A DNA stretch of 64,000 nt from contig JAGUCH010000001.1 in the NCBI GenBank assembly GCA_019096065.1, forward strand, positions 17,298,001 to 17,362,000. The letters run 5' to 3'. This document shows, piece by piece, positions 38,201 through 50,200 of this stretch. Below the pieces are notes generated by a model that worked only from the letters and a program-made list of their open reading frames with translations, was not told the DNA's origin and ran no database searches. Made by a program: the position numbers and the translations under genes. Numbering within the stretch: the stretch's first letter is position 1; the number at the start of each line of letters is the position of its first letter. The stretch comes from Paracyclopina nana (taxonomy: Eukaryota; Arthropoda; Copepoda; Cyclopoida; Cyclopettidae).

Positions 38201-41200
38201 AAATTTAAGAGTACGGTTGCAGCCCATGTGGCTAACATTAGTTTAAAGGCCCTGGAGCATGAAATGGAGTCATGTTACTGCAATTATTTGGATTCGCACG
38301 TAATTGTGCAGTTTACGGATATAAATGGTCTTTCTTTACTGATATGCATTTTTTCAATGCCTATGAGCCATTAAGGGAAGCCACAAGCCCTTGATTAGTA
38401 GAAAAGGAAATTACGTATTTATCTCAGCTAACCAAAGTGATGGTTACGAAGAGATAACTGATGTGATAATTAGCAAATTTATGAAACGAGAAAAATGGGA
38501 TGAATTACCGTGGGCTGTTATTGTCCCAGGGCATAAACTTTTGTCTGGCGAACAAAAGCGCATTGTAATAAAGATGAATATGATGGTGGATAAACTCAAA
38601 GTAGTATGGCTAAAATATAAGTATATTTGCCCACCATGCATGACCATTGCCTTGTGTCCTATTGAATCCTACCTCAATGGGATGGATAGGGTCATAATAA
38701 CTATGATGATACATGAGTATGAGAATTACCCCCTTGCTTATCAAAGAAATGAACTAGATAAGTATTTTGAACTAAATGTTCTTGGAGCTCATGGTATCAT
38801 GTTTAAGTTGTCCAACAATGTTGAGTTAATATTCCATGTCCCTAGCGAACATGCTGAGAATATTGGCTACTTAACCACGCTTATGTACATAATAATTGGT
38901 CAATTACGGTACCAAAATGTGGCCGACGACGTGTGGATCAGAACACTTATGGATGGCGATGTGCATGTAGGTGACCCACTTTGTATGGCAACCACCGCTG
39001 CATTGCTAGTGTTATCTGGGTTACAAATGTACCCTGATGACCTTACCAAAGAGGATATAAAGACAAAATTTGGTAAATTTATACCATTTGTACTTGAACC
39101 ACATGGTTGCTCGTGCAAGCCTTGCTTGGCAAAGAACATGGGCATCAAAGTGCCACTTAAGAGCTTCACTACTATTTACGAAGGTCCTATTGTGGATACC
39201 AGTGTCAGACAAACAGTTCTAAAAAGTCCTTCTGAACTAGACCTCGTATCAGCTAGCCTGGAGCTTTCTAAAGATGAGAGAAATAACCAAAAACTATATG
39301 ATGAGGTTTATAATCTCCTTTTGAAATTTCCAAGTGAATTTGACCCCCTCCGTGTTTTAAATGGAGTAGCAGGTTATACATTTCCATTGAAACCAGAAAC
39401 GATCCTGAGCATGGATCTAGAACACATTCCGGATGAGGTCAGAGAAGACTTTAGGGACCTCTTAATAGAATATAAGACTATATTCTCGGAGGATCCTAGA
39501 TCATATAGGCTATGGAATGTCGAACCCATGAAGTTCCAGTTAAAGGATGATAAACCATTAGTGCCAAAAGTATTTAACATGTCGGAGTATGAAACTACGC
39601 AGGTTGACCGTAAAATAGCATTAATGCTGTCATCTGGATTAATTGAAATTGTGGATAAGTCACTTAATAGGTACTCGGCTTGCCCTTGTTTCTTGACTTC
39701 AAGGCCAAATGATGAAAAGCTGCCTATGAAGCAACGCAAGCCTCGGCTACTAGTTGACTTAACATCTTTTAATAAAAATCTGATATTTACGACTTCGGAG
39801 CACATAGTGCCACCTATCCCTACCTTGCTAGGGATGTTATCTAATTCGTGTTTAATGTCATCTTTCGATGTAACATCCGGATACGATAACTTACCTGTGG
39901 ACTCTGATAGTGCTGATATGTGCTGTTTTGCAGTAACGTCCCCTCGCAGTATATATAGATCAGTCTTTCTGAAAAGTAAGTCATGCCTACAAGGGATCGC
40001 CATTGCTCCGAGAATGTTCGCAGAGCTCCTCCAACAGGCCCTTAACCCTGAGATATTGCCCTTTACATGTGTATATGTAGACGATTTGGTTGTGGCCTGT
40101 AAGAACCTTGGCAAGCCTAGGCCTGCTACATTGGATGATTACATACGACATTTAGGTGATCTGAGGAAGTTGTTTCAAAGCCTCAAGGACTTAAATGCCC
40201 TATTACAAATTAAAAAGACACAATTAGGAGTTAAAGAAGCTACAGTCTTAGGGCACCTAATATCTATTGACGAAAATGGGATTATGACTATGCGAATGCC
40301 CGATAAATTCAGGTCTGCATTTGATGATTTCCCTATTCCCACAACCAAGAAACAGCTGCAAAAGTTTATTGGAATGACAAACTGGTTAAGCCAGTACTGT
40401 CCTAATATGGCTACATACACAGCTCCACTGCTAGATGTATTACAAACAGCGCAAGGGAAAACAGGAAAGTTCACCTTCACTGCTTTCCAAGAAAAATGTT
40501 TCTATAAAGTAATAGACGAGATTAAAACAGGTATGTCACTGGCATTGCCACGTTTTAAAGAAGGTTATTTAGTGGTTGATTCTGGGGTAATTAGCACCTC
40601 AGCTTTATTAATGGAGGTGAATGAGGATGGTAAAGCTGTGTGTGTTGGTGCACACAGCGCACGCTTTCCTTTATCAGTTTGCCTCTCGTACCACTCGTTT
40701 CAGCGTGAAGCATTAGGAGTTTTAACAATGATAAACCATTTTAAAAGCATACTATTCGCCTATGAGCGACTAGTCATAGTTACGGATTGTCTATCAATAG
40801 CCAGCGTGCTGGCTAGTTCATTTACTGGTAAAGATGCCTTCACTCATAGACTAGCAGCTCGTATTTATTCCCTGCCTGTAGCATGGAAATTGAGAGCTGT
40901 ACCTCGCACAGAGGTAGAAGTAGTTGATGTATTATTAAATAAGTACCATCAAACGCCAGAAGGTGAAACTATATTTTATGCGCCCTACTCTATTGCGGGG
41001 CAGGTTACGAAGGATATTTATGCAAATAAGTACCCTCTGCCCGATGCAATCAAAGATAAGGTGCTAACGACACAGGAATTACTTACACATGTGTATGATA
41101 CACTTGTGAATTCTGGAACTATGAGTAAGACTCTACTCCAGAAAAGGTTGCATTGCCTAAATGACAAATGGGTTGACATGATCGGCACGAAGCCGCCATT

Positions 41201-44200
41201 TGTGCACGACGACACGTCAACCTTACTTCAAGCAAAACATGATGATGATGAATTTCTTGAGGACGAGATACTTTCAAAACTATCTCATTCGTTTCATGGG
41301 GAAGCTGATTTTGACTCACCAGTAAATCATATAGAAAATAACTTAAGAGTAGATACAGTAACTGTTAAACGGCGAATATCGCCACATTTACCAGGAATTA
41401 CACGCAACCTACTCATTAAGTTGCAACAAAATTGTGAAGAAACACAAAAGATAATAAATCTAATTATGCTTTCGCCTCCAGAGAAAGTACCACTAGATGT
41501 TGCGGTAAAATATCGTGTCCTTGACGGTGCCCTGTTGGTCATTCGCAAGAATGTAAAGTTACCTTTTAGCGTTGCGACCAATACAAAGGTATATATGAGT
41601 ATGCCCAACTGTGTGTACCTGATGGCATGTATACATTTGCTACATAACCATTTGGGAAGTAAAAAGACTAATACTCTTTTTACCCACTCTATGTATTCAA
41701 CTTACTCAGCCAGAATCAGTCGTATTATTATGGGTGCGTGCATGCATTGTGCTTTATACCGCCAAGCTAATACTAGGTTTGTTGGGAAGGGGCGTTTCCG
41801 CATCCCGACTCAGCCATGGGAATTGGTAATGATTGATTTGGCCAAGTTCGATGACACTTTAGTCAAAGGGTCTTCCGCAAAAGACCTGTTAGTATTTGTC
41901 GATGTTTATTCTAAGATGATAATTGCTAAACCACTATTGGATGCTAAATATAAGCAGGTAGCGAATGCTATGGAAGAAGTAATTTCTTTGTTTGGGGTGC
42001 CAAAAACATTACTTGCAGATAATGGTGCCCAGCTAACGACTAATAAGGCCCTCCAACGCCTTGTTGATCGTTATAAAATTAAGGAGTTATGTCATTACCG
42101 AACTTTATCGCCATACAAGCATTCGAATGCTTACGCTGAAAATGCTATACGAATAATAAGGAGTGCATTAGTCCTAAACTCTAACTCATACAATATGAGG
42201 TTATGCGATGTGTTTAAGACTTCTATTTACGCAATAAATAATCGCCCTCTTACTTATTTGGCATATACTGATGATAAAGGGGTGAAGATCACCCCCACAC
42301 CTTTTTCGTTATTTTTCGATAAAATGCCGTTCTATCATTTAGGACGGGATGTATTTGAAATACTTAGTGAAAGCGAGGACAAAATTCATAAAGCCGAATG
42401 GCGTCAACGCATGCGTGAATATGATCTAGAAGAACAGTTCCACTTAGAAAAAATGAAGGCTACTGAAAGACCTTCCTTTAAACCAGAGATTGGATCATTA
42501 GTGTTAGTTATAAAACATCCCATAAATAAACAACGGTATAAATTTATGGATGATTTGTTTGAAGTTATTGACATTGGACAGCATTCGACTGTGACTGTAA
42601 AGCCATACCTTTATGATGGGCTTACTCGTGAAGTAAGCTTAGATCATGTCAAGTTATATCGATTCCATGAACTATATAGATTTCTTCCGGAAAAGTTGTC
42701 CAACCTCTTGAAACGACCTTACACTCCGGAAGAAATTCTACGTAAAAAAGCAAGGAATGAGGTTATCGAATTTCTTGAAGGGGCAGCCCTGAAAGTCATG
42801 ATTATAGTTTGCGGGTCATACAAAGGCCTCTAGTATAGTGGCCTCGCAAAGTTCATTGATTTCACAGTCCACATCAATGGACACAGAGCCAAGTGCGATT
42901 CACCAAACCTATAAGCGCTCTGGTTCTATCCTCATGCAAAAGGCAGCGAGCTTGTTTAAGCCCTCAGATATTTTGCGAATACAGGAGGAAAATAAACAAC
43001 TCGTGCAAAAGCAGTGGGAACAATATGACCGTAAGAAGTTAGAAGAAAAATACCTAGCTGACAATGCTGGTAATAATATTCTCCACAAAGAAGCAAGTGA
43101 TTCTTTGTCTGACACTGGCACTGATGATTTTATTGAACAAGCAATTGCACTAAGTGCAAATACAGGGCCCAATGAAGCATTTTATGAGGACATGCTGGCC
43201 TTGAGCCAACGTGGCCCTCCTACTTTTGCTGAAATGGCCCAACAAGAAAGATTATACCCGAATTTACCAAGTGTCAAACCTGACCATATTAGTACTCCTG
43301 ATCGCTCGAACGTCAGTGAAGGGACACTTGCAGGGGTCAGCCCTGTAAAGTGGGCCTTTCGTGGCCAATACCGTGATCAATGTGTGCCAGATATACCTGA
43401 AAGTCCGGAGAAATATCACACTCCTGACCAAAGTATGTCTGCAACTCCTAATAAGGACAATGATAATATAGAGGAGATTGTTGAAAAAGCAGCATCTTTC
43501 ATCGCACCTTCCAAATTTGACACTGACCTAGAATCTTTATCTGCTGGCCTGGAAAGTATGCAATTAGCACTGCCTACTGATCCATTCGGCGGAAATACAC
43601 ACGATGATGAAAATGAAAGTAGTGATAGTGATGACACAACTACAATTTATTATACTGCTCGTAAAAATCTGCGGCGTACACCGCTGACAAAAAGCATTAA
43701 ACAGAATGTTCAAAAAGCAATCGATATTGTACGACGCCAGTTAGAACTCTCACCACGTAAACGGCCTCCCTCTCCACCAATCGATAATCCTATGGAAGGG
43801 CCCAGTGCCCCGAAACCGGAGATTTATGGAGCTGAAGGAGGGGAGCCTCAAGTTCGGTATACTATAATGAAAAGTCCGGTCAGACAACCTGATTTGCAAC
43901 CAAGAAATAGTGAGTTACCAAATGCGGGAGTACCACAAACGGTGCCAAGCACAAACGTACTTGAGCACTTTTCGGCAAAGGTTACACCTTTGGGTGACCT
44001 GGCTATGACTGAAAATGAGCACCTTGCTCATCCATCTACTCCTGAGGTTACACACCCCACTGTCAGGCTAACCAGCCCAGTAGTTCCACAACCGGGTACT
44101 CAGAAGCCACCTGAGGCTGCTGTACGAGCTCCGTATGAACCAGAAAAGTTGTCTCCATTACGTTTTCTTCCTCATAACCTAAGGAGAAGAAAAAACGTTA

Positions 44201-47200
44201 ACTATCGCTCCCTGGCAGGGTTACGAGAGTATAATAAAAATAACGTACCTGCGGGTCCTCCTGCGATTGTTCAGCCTGATCCCCTGGAAGCATTGACTCG
44301 TCCGGAAGCAGCATTGACAGCTGAACAGAATACAAGTCCTTTACAGAATGTTCAACAGCTTCTTGATCAGCCTAGTAGCTCGGCAGCCACACCAATTGCC
44401 GGATCAAAGGAACCAGAATCCTCGGCCGCTGTCCAACCAACAGTTGAACCCGAGATTAGTGAGCCCACTCCAATACGGATCCTTCCCAGACGACAACTGC
44501 GGGAGAGAAAGGAAACTGTAGATTACAGGGAGTTAGCGGGCATAAGAAAGTATGGGAAAGAGAAGAGCAAAGCTGGTAAAGCACAAAAATACTTTCCTAA
44601 TATTCCACGAATAGCTCCTTTAGATCGGGAGGAAAAGGAATTCGCCCGTGTTAGGTTTACAAATACGAACCAAAGGCCAGACCAAAAAGAGAGAGAGTTA
44701 CTAGAAGAGGTAATTCCTAATTGGAAACTGAATAAAAACATGGCTGCAGTCCATGATTATATTCAGTTTCTCAAAGCGACTGGCATGGATCACCAAGATG
44801 ATAGCAACATAAATGAAATGAAGAAGCTGCGTCTCACCTATGATGAACTATACAAGCTAGCTTTTAAGAAGTTTAAATAGAAGTTTTGTAAGTAAGGACG
44901 TGATGACGGTAATCGTAGTTCAATTTTATGGGATAACTACCTTTACTTTGTCAGTCCAAAATGGGCGCACCGTTTTACCAACCAAGTGCACCCAAAATTA
45001 TATTATGTAATACGTCATGCGGACTTCAAGTTGTTCGCTTGACAAAAAGATCATACAATACTAACGGGCAATATAACTTCGCATGCCCGTCAGTAATTTA
45101 CGATATTCATAAAGGTAATGATAAGTTGCTGAAAAATACATTGACAGCAAGAAAACGACTAACGAAACATACTTTTTGCAGTTCGTTAGCGGTTCTAAAA
45201 GTATGTATAAAAATGATGGAAAATGATGGATGCCACAAGGCATTGGATTTGGACTTCCTCTAAGGCTTGTTCAACCCTTCAACAAACCAAACCTCGCTTG
45301 TTTTGACAAAATAAATGAAGTTTGTGTAGGTTCTTTTTACAGTATTGATATTGATGGGACAAATAATTTTGTCCTGTTTCCTGACAAATACCGATGCAAA
45401 TCACGCGTTGACCGTTACTTGCATGTGCTTGCCCCATACTACTATAGTAGGAGGTCAAGCTTACGATAAACAATGGGCCGATTGGCCTGAATAAAGTTAA
45501 GTGTTATATAAGTTATATAAAGAAAATAATATGAACACGCCATGCAAGAGGGAAGTTGCAGATGGGCGTCATACCAGAGGGGCGAATGCCCCTTCTGAAT
45601 AAGTTATGTTTTGAAAACTATGGTTAAAGCTCCACTGAGCTATGTCCAAATGAACTGCTATCCACTCCATGCCTCGCGTGGGTTGATAGCTATTGGGACT
45701 TTCGTACCTAAGTACAGCAAAAGTTGGCACTAGGCACTGTGCAAGTGGGACACAATAACCCTCACAATACGTAAGAGGACTTGTGTTGGCCGCATTATTG
45801 TATAAAATCTTGGAACGATATTGAAAAACTCTCAAACGAGCTGACGAAAAGTTGCACACCCTCTGAAATGAGGAGTGGGCATAGAAAAAAAAGAATGATT
45901 ATAAATCACACAAGTTCTGGCATGGAAACGATACCACAGTAGTATATGCCATAAAACACAAACTCTGTTGCAACGACTACTGTGCCTATAATATCAGAGT
46001 GTCTCGACCATGACCTGGTTGCATAACGCAGGTCTAGTCGTGACGCCTCCAGACTTTGAGAAGGATGGAACATGGAAATCTGTACAAAAATGGGATTCAT
46101 CTCCCTAAAAAGGGATTTTGAATGAAATACTTAACACAGTTTTTTATGCTTGGATGAATAAAAATGCCCATATGCTGGTGAAACCATCAGCTTTGGATAC
46201 AACTGGAATATCTTGGAGGAGAACAAGTGTTTCCCCATAAAATACCATTTTACATTTCATTTGCCCAAACATTTTTTGTGTGGCAAACGAAATTGTAATT
46301 ATAAAAGAAAATAAAGTTCAATATATGCCGCCTTTTTCTTCTTACTAAGGCACGATTTAGTTATTGACATCATGGATGGTGCCCGCAGGCGCCATCGATT
46401 AAATAAAATTGAATAAAATTAGCCTAACCGCTAAGATCTTTTATAGTTAAAGATTCGAAAACATACTTACCTGAATTTTGTGTGACTGCTCACTGCAGTT
46501 CCCACAAAATGAAGAAAATTGTGGCGGGGGGGGGGAGTATATATACGTAACCGCAGGAAATGCAGCCTGCGCCCCAAAAATTTCACAAAATTTGAGCGCC
46601 CTCGTGCTCTGAGAAAGTATTGTAAACAAAATTTCTAGAAAAAACTGGAAATGGCAAAACTATGAACCGGAATACTAGCACATAAATGTCGCAAAATCTG
46701 CTTCATATATTATTATTAGTGCTAACCGAAATTAGCTGAAAAGATTGGTGCTGATAACCTCAATCTTTTAAATCAATTTCGGTTACGAGCACCCGAACTT
46801 GATGCACGCATCAAGACCGAGCTGGAATGCAGAGCTATAATAGCGGTGCAATTCAGTGATAACAGATAAAAAATAACCCATGAGTCTGTTCAATATGGCT
46901 AGACAAAAAACTTTTGAGCAAGATCAACTGAAATGTGAGTTGCATTGCGCAAAGACGCTGAGCCAGCTTTTGTCGAACAGATACCCGACTCCAAGGGGGG
47001 CAAAAAGTTGTTATGGAACAAAAGATCCAGAGACGCTCCTAAACTAGAAAAATCTAGTTTGAGCGGCTTCGCTTGGAGACGTAGAATGGTGGCGCCACCA
47101 TGCGCCTAACCACAAACTAAAAACGTTTTGCCCAAGGCTAAAACGAACAATGAAGATTGGAACCGCCGGTGCACCTACAATTCACCTGGGAAGGTTTTTG

Positions 47201-50200
47201 AACCGAGCTAAACTCAAATTATGGCCACACTCGGCTCGAGTGGTGATTCAAATTCCGTGATTTATTATGCGAGTACAAGGAATAAAATAAAACGTTGCAT
47301 TAAAGTCAAGAGAATCAAAATGACTAATGTTATAATGATACCGCTAATGACCGCCAGATGGACCAACAGATGAAAAGGTTCAAAGTGCACAAAGATTAGG
47401 CATATTGTTAAATAAAATAAGTGATGAAATTCGGCTATCTTGCAGTCGCCACATGACTCCCCTCTTTTTTGATGGAGAATTTGAGTTATGCTAAACACAG
47501 CACTAGCAAAACAAGCTAGGTCAGCACAAATTGTAGACTGACATGTGAGAAAATGAAAAATACACGTCTTCTAGCTTGATATGGAAAAGAATATTGTGCC
47601 ATTGCCTAGTGCTTGAGCTTGCTTTTGCTATGTGCAATGACATACGGCCGGTTTTCCAGTCCTGTGGGGATGATACGAATCCCAAGCCACCTTCAAGGCC
47701 TAGCTGGAATGCGGGACAATTTCCCTTGCATCAAGGCCGAGCCGGAATGTCAATGGAAAAAATGCTGCTAAAAAGCATTGATACCCCATAAGCACCAACG
47801 CTCGGCCGGTAGTAATCGCAGACACTCAAGTATGGTGCTGCATCAAGCCCGAGCTGGAATGCAGGGCTATAATTAGTCCTCATGAGACTGTTCTTGAACA
47901 TTGAAGCATCGTTTGCAGAGTCAAGGCCGTCAAGGTCGAGCTGGAATGCTAGCTTATTTACAGGCCCGAATCTGTGGATTTGGGCCGCTAATGATTAATT
48001 ATGCAACTAAGATGCAATTCTTGGCACCTGATACTTGTTATTCGCGGTCCTCTTGGCCGTGTAATGTAAACTAATTGAGATAATTAGCTAAGTTCTGTTG
48101 GATTATGCTGAGCTGCTGAGCTATCTACTGAGGTAAACGCGAAATGAGTTGCGGCAAACACAGTAGACACAAAAAGTACAAAGGACGTGGACTTTTATTG
48201 TCCCATAAGGGAGGCCTCCTGGCTGGTGGGGGTGGGCTGGCCTTGGGCCACGTAGGGGCCAGCCCTGGCCGGTGCGGTGGCCTACCGATAACGAGACGAT
48301 TTCTGCAAAAGATAAGATGAATATAGTGAAGCTGTGATAGCTTAAGTGAATAAGTTAGACTTACTAGACGACTCCTTCGAGGGGGTCCGCCTCCGCCACG
48401 CCCAAAAAGCGGAGGACCCACGCAGAAATGCGGGGGAGGTCCTCGGGCTCCGCCCACACGCGGCTGACGAGCCGATAAAGGCCTCGCGGCCTGGTCCGAT
48501 GGACCCATACGAGGGCGGGGAGCACCACCACGTAATACGTGGCCGCCCCTGCCACGTTCAGGGCCACGCCCTAGAGGATCTCTTCGGCCTGTAATACGAG
48601 AAAAAGTCGAGCTTTGATCACATAGATAACAAATAAGTGCACTTACGAAGCCCTGAACGGGGCAGGGAGGGCACGCCTCCTGATGGCCCAAAGGGGCTGC
48701 GGGCGGGGCCGCAGGTGGCTGGGGCCACCCCGCCGCGGACTCGGCCGCGGGGGGCGCCCCTACGGGAGCCTCGGTGGCCGGTGCCACCGTTGTGGTAGAA
48801 GGATTCTGCATTCCCAATGAAAAATATACAGTTTAACGAAAGGATTCACCGGATTTTAATCGAAATAAAAACTTACGAACAAGCCGTGGAGAAAGCCCGC
48901 CATGTTTTGGACTTTTTAGTAAACAAGGCGCGCTACCAGACAAATCCGGTCTGAAATCGGCCAAATTACGTGTGAAAAAGCCTCTTTTTATTACGCACAT
49001 CTACGTAAAGTCTGGGAGCGCTGTTCGATGAAAGGTAACGGCTTCGCTAATACCTGCTACCCCACTTGAATTCGAATTCTTTATTACATATATATAGAAT
49101 ACAAGTACTATAGTATATACTCGAGTATATTGGAAGCTTTGAGACCAAAATAAAAACAAGACGAGTGCAAGTGCAAAAAGCCGGCTTTAGAAAAGTCTGC
49201 GAAGCCTCGAAAAGTCTGCAAAGCCTCGAAAAGTCCGCGAAGACTGCGGGAAATGCAAGTTATAAAGTGAGAATTCGCACGCGATAAGAAGGACAAAGTG
49301 CAAAAGTTACAGAAAACGCGCTTAAATACGTGCGAAAAGAGAGCGATCTTCGTCTCGCAAGTTCGTGGCGATCCTTAGTTGGCATCGCTGTTGACGTCTT
49401 GGGAAGCCTTTGATCCAGCTGAATCCTGGTCCTCATCTGCGATTGAGAGAGGTTCAGTCTCATTGACTTCGTCTTTGTCCGGAATGGACTCTGCTGCCGA
49501 ATCCAAGCGACGGTTTTCTCGGGCTCGAGCCCGGCGAGATCGTCTCTTCAAAGTCCGCGGTCCGCACCCTTCAGTAACAGGTACCTGAAAAGGTGCATGG
49601 AAAAGAGTACATGAGTAACCTGTTTACAGTTCATAAATTGATAGGTCCTTACCCAGCCCTTGGGATTAGGGACGTCATAGATGTGGGCCAGCCCTGACAT
49701 GATGCTGGGGTTCCGGCGTAGTGTCCCATAGGGGTCCATGGCAGCCATTGCCATTTGGAGCGAATGGACATCAGGGTCACGCATAGTCGGGGCTGGTGGC
49801 AAAGCTCGGACCTCTGGTGTACAGCAGTGAAATACCGCTGCATGCTCAGATGGGGCCTTTGTTGGAAGCATTTGCATGGCTCCACTGGCAGCCGCTGACT
49901 CCGTACGAATAGCTCGAAACGTGGCCACGAACCTACGGCACCATCGTGATGTCCACACGCAGAAGTACACCAACATGCCAAGCAAAATCTGTAAGGAAGA
50001 GGTGGTAAATAAAATTTGGCCATAGTTGCAAAACTAGCCATAAAGTTGAACTTACCAAAGCCATCCCAATGGAGGCTCCAAGACCGATCCACCCCATTAC
50101 ACCGTATCGGTGGTAATTGAAAACCTCATCGATCCAGTCCCTCTGAGGGGCAATGGGACGATAACCATTTGGTACCGCTGGCATTAAATCTCGGGGGTCA

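Noticed and set aside
38367..42833. Classification of the element as BEL/Pao
   Set aside because: Long size and unusual protease suggested it at first, but the RT connection motif (KFIGMTNW), RNase H position and the 4-bp target duplication fit Ty3/gypsy better.
45201..45342. A sense intron joining ORF 5a and 5b
   Set aside because: The donor GTATGT and acceptor TTTTTACAG are good, but joining gives a stop codon after one codon, and a sense intron would be lost on retrotransposition.
48125..48817. A 230-codon unspliced minus-strand frame
   Set aside because: It reads through three consensus introns and becomes low-complexity Arg/Gly/Pro; the spliced model of antisense gene B explains the region better.
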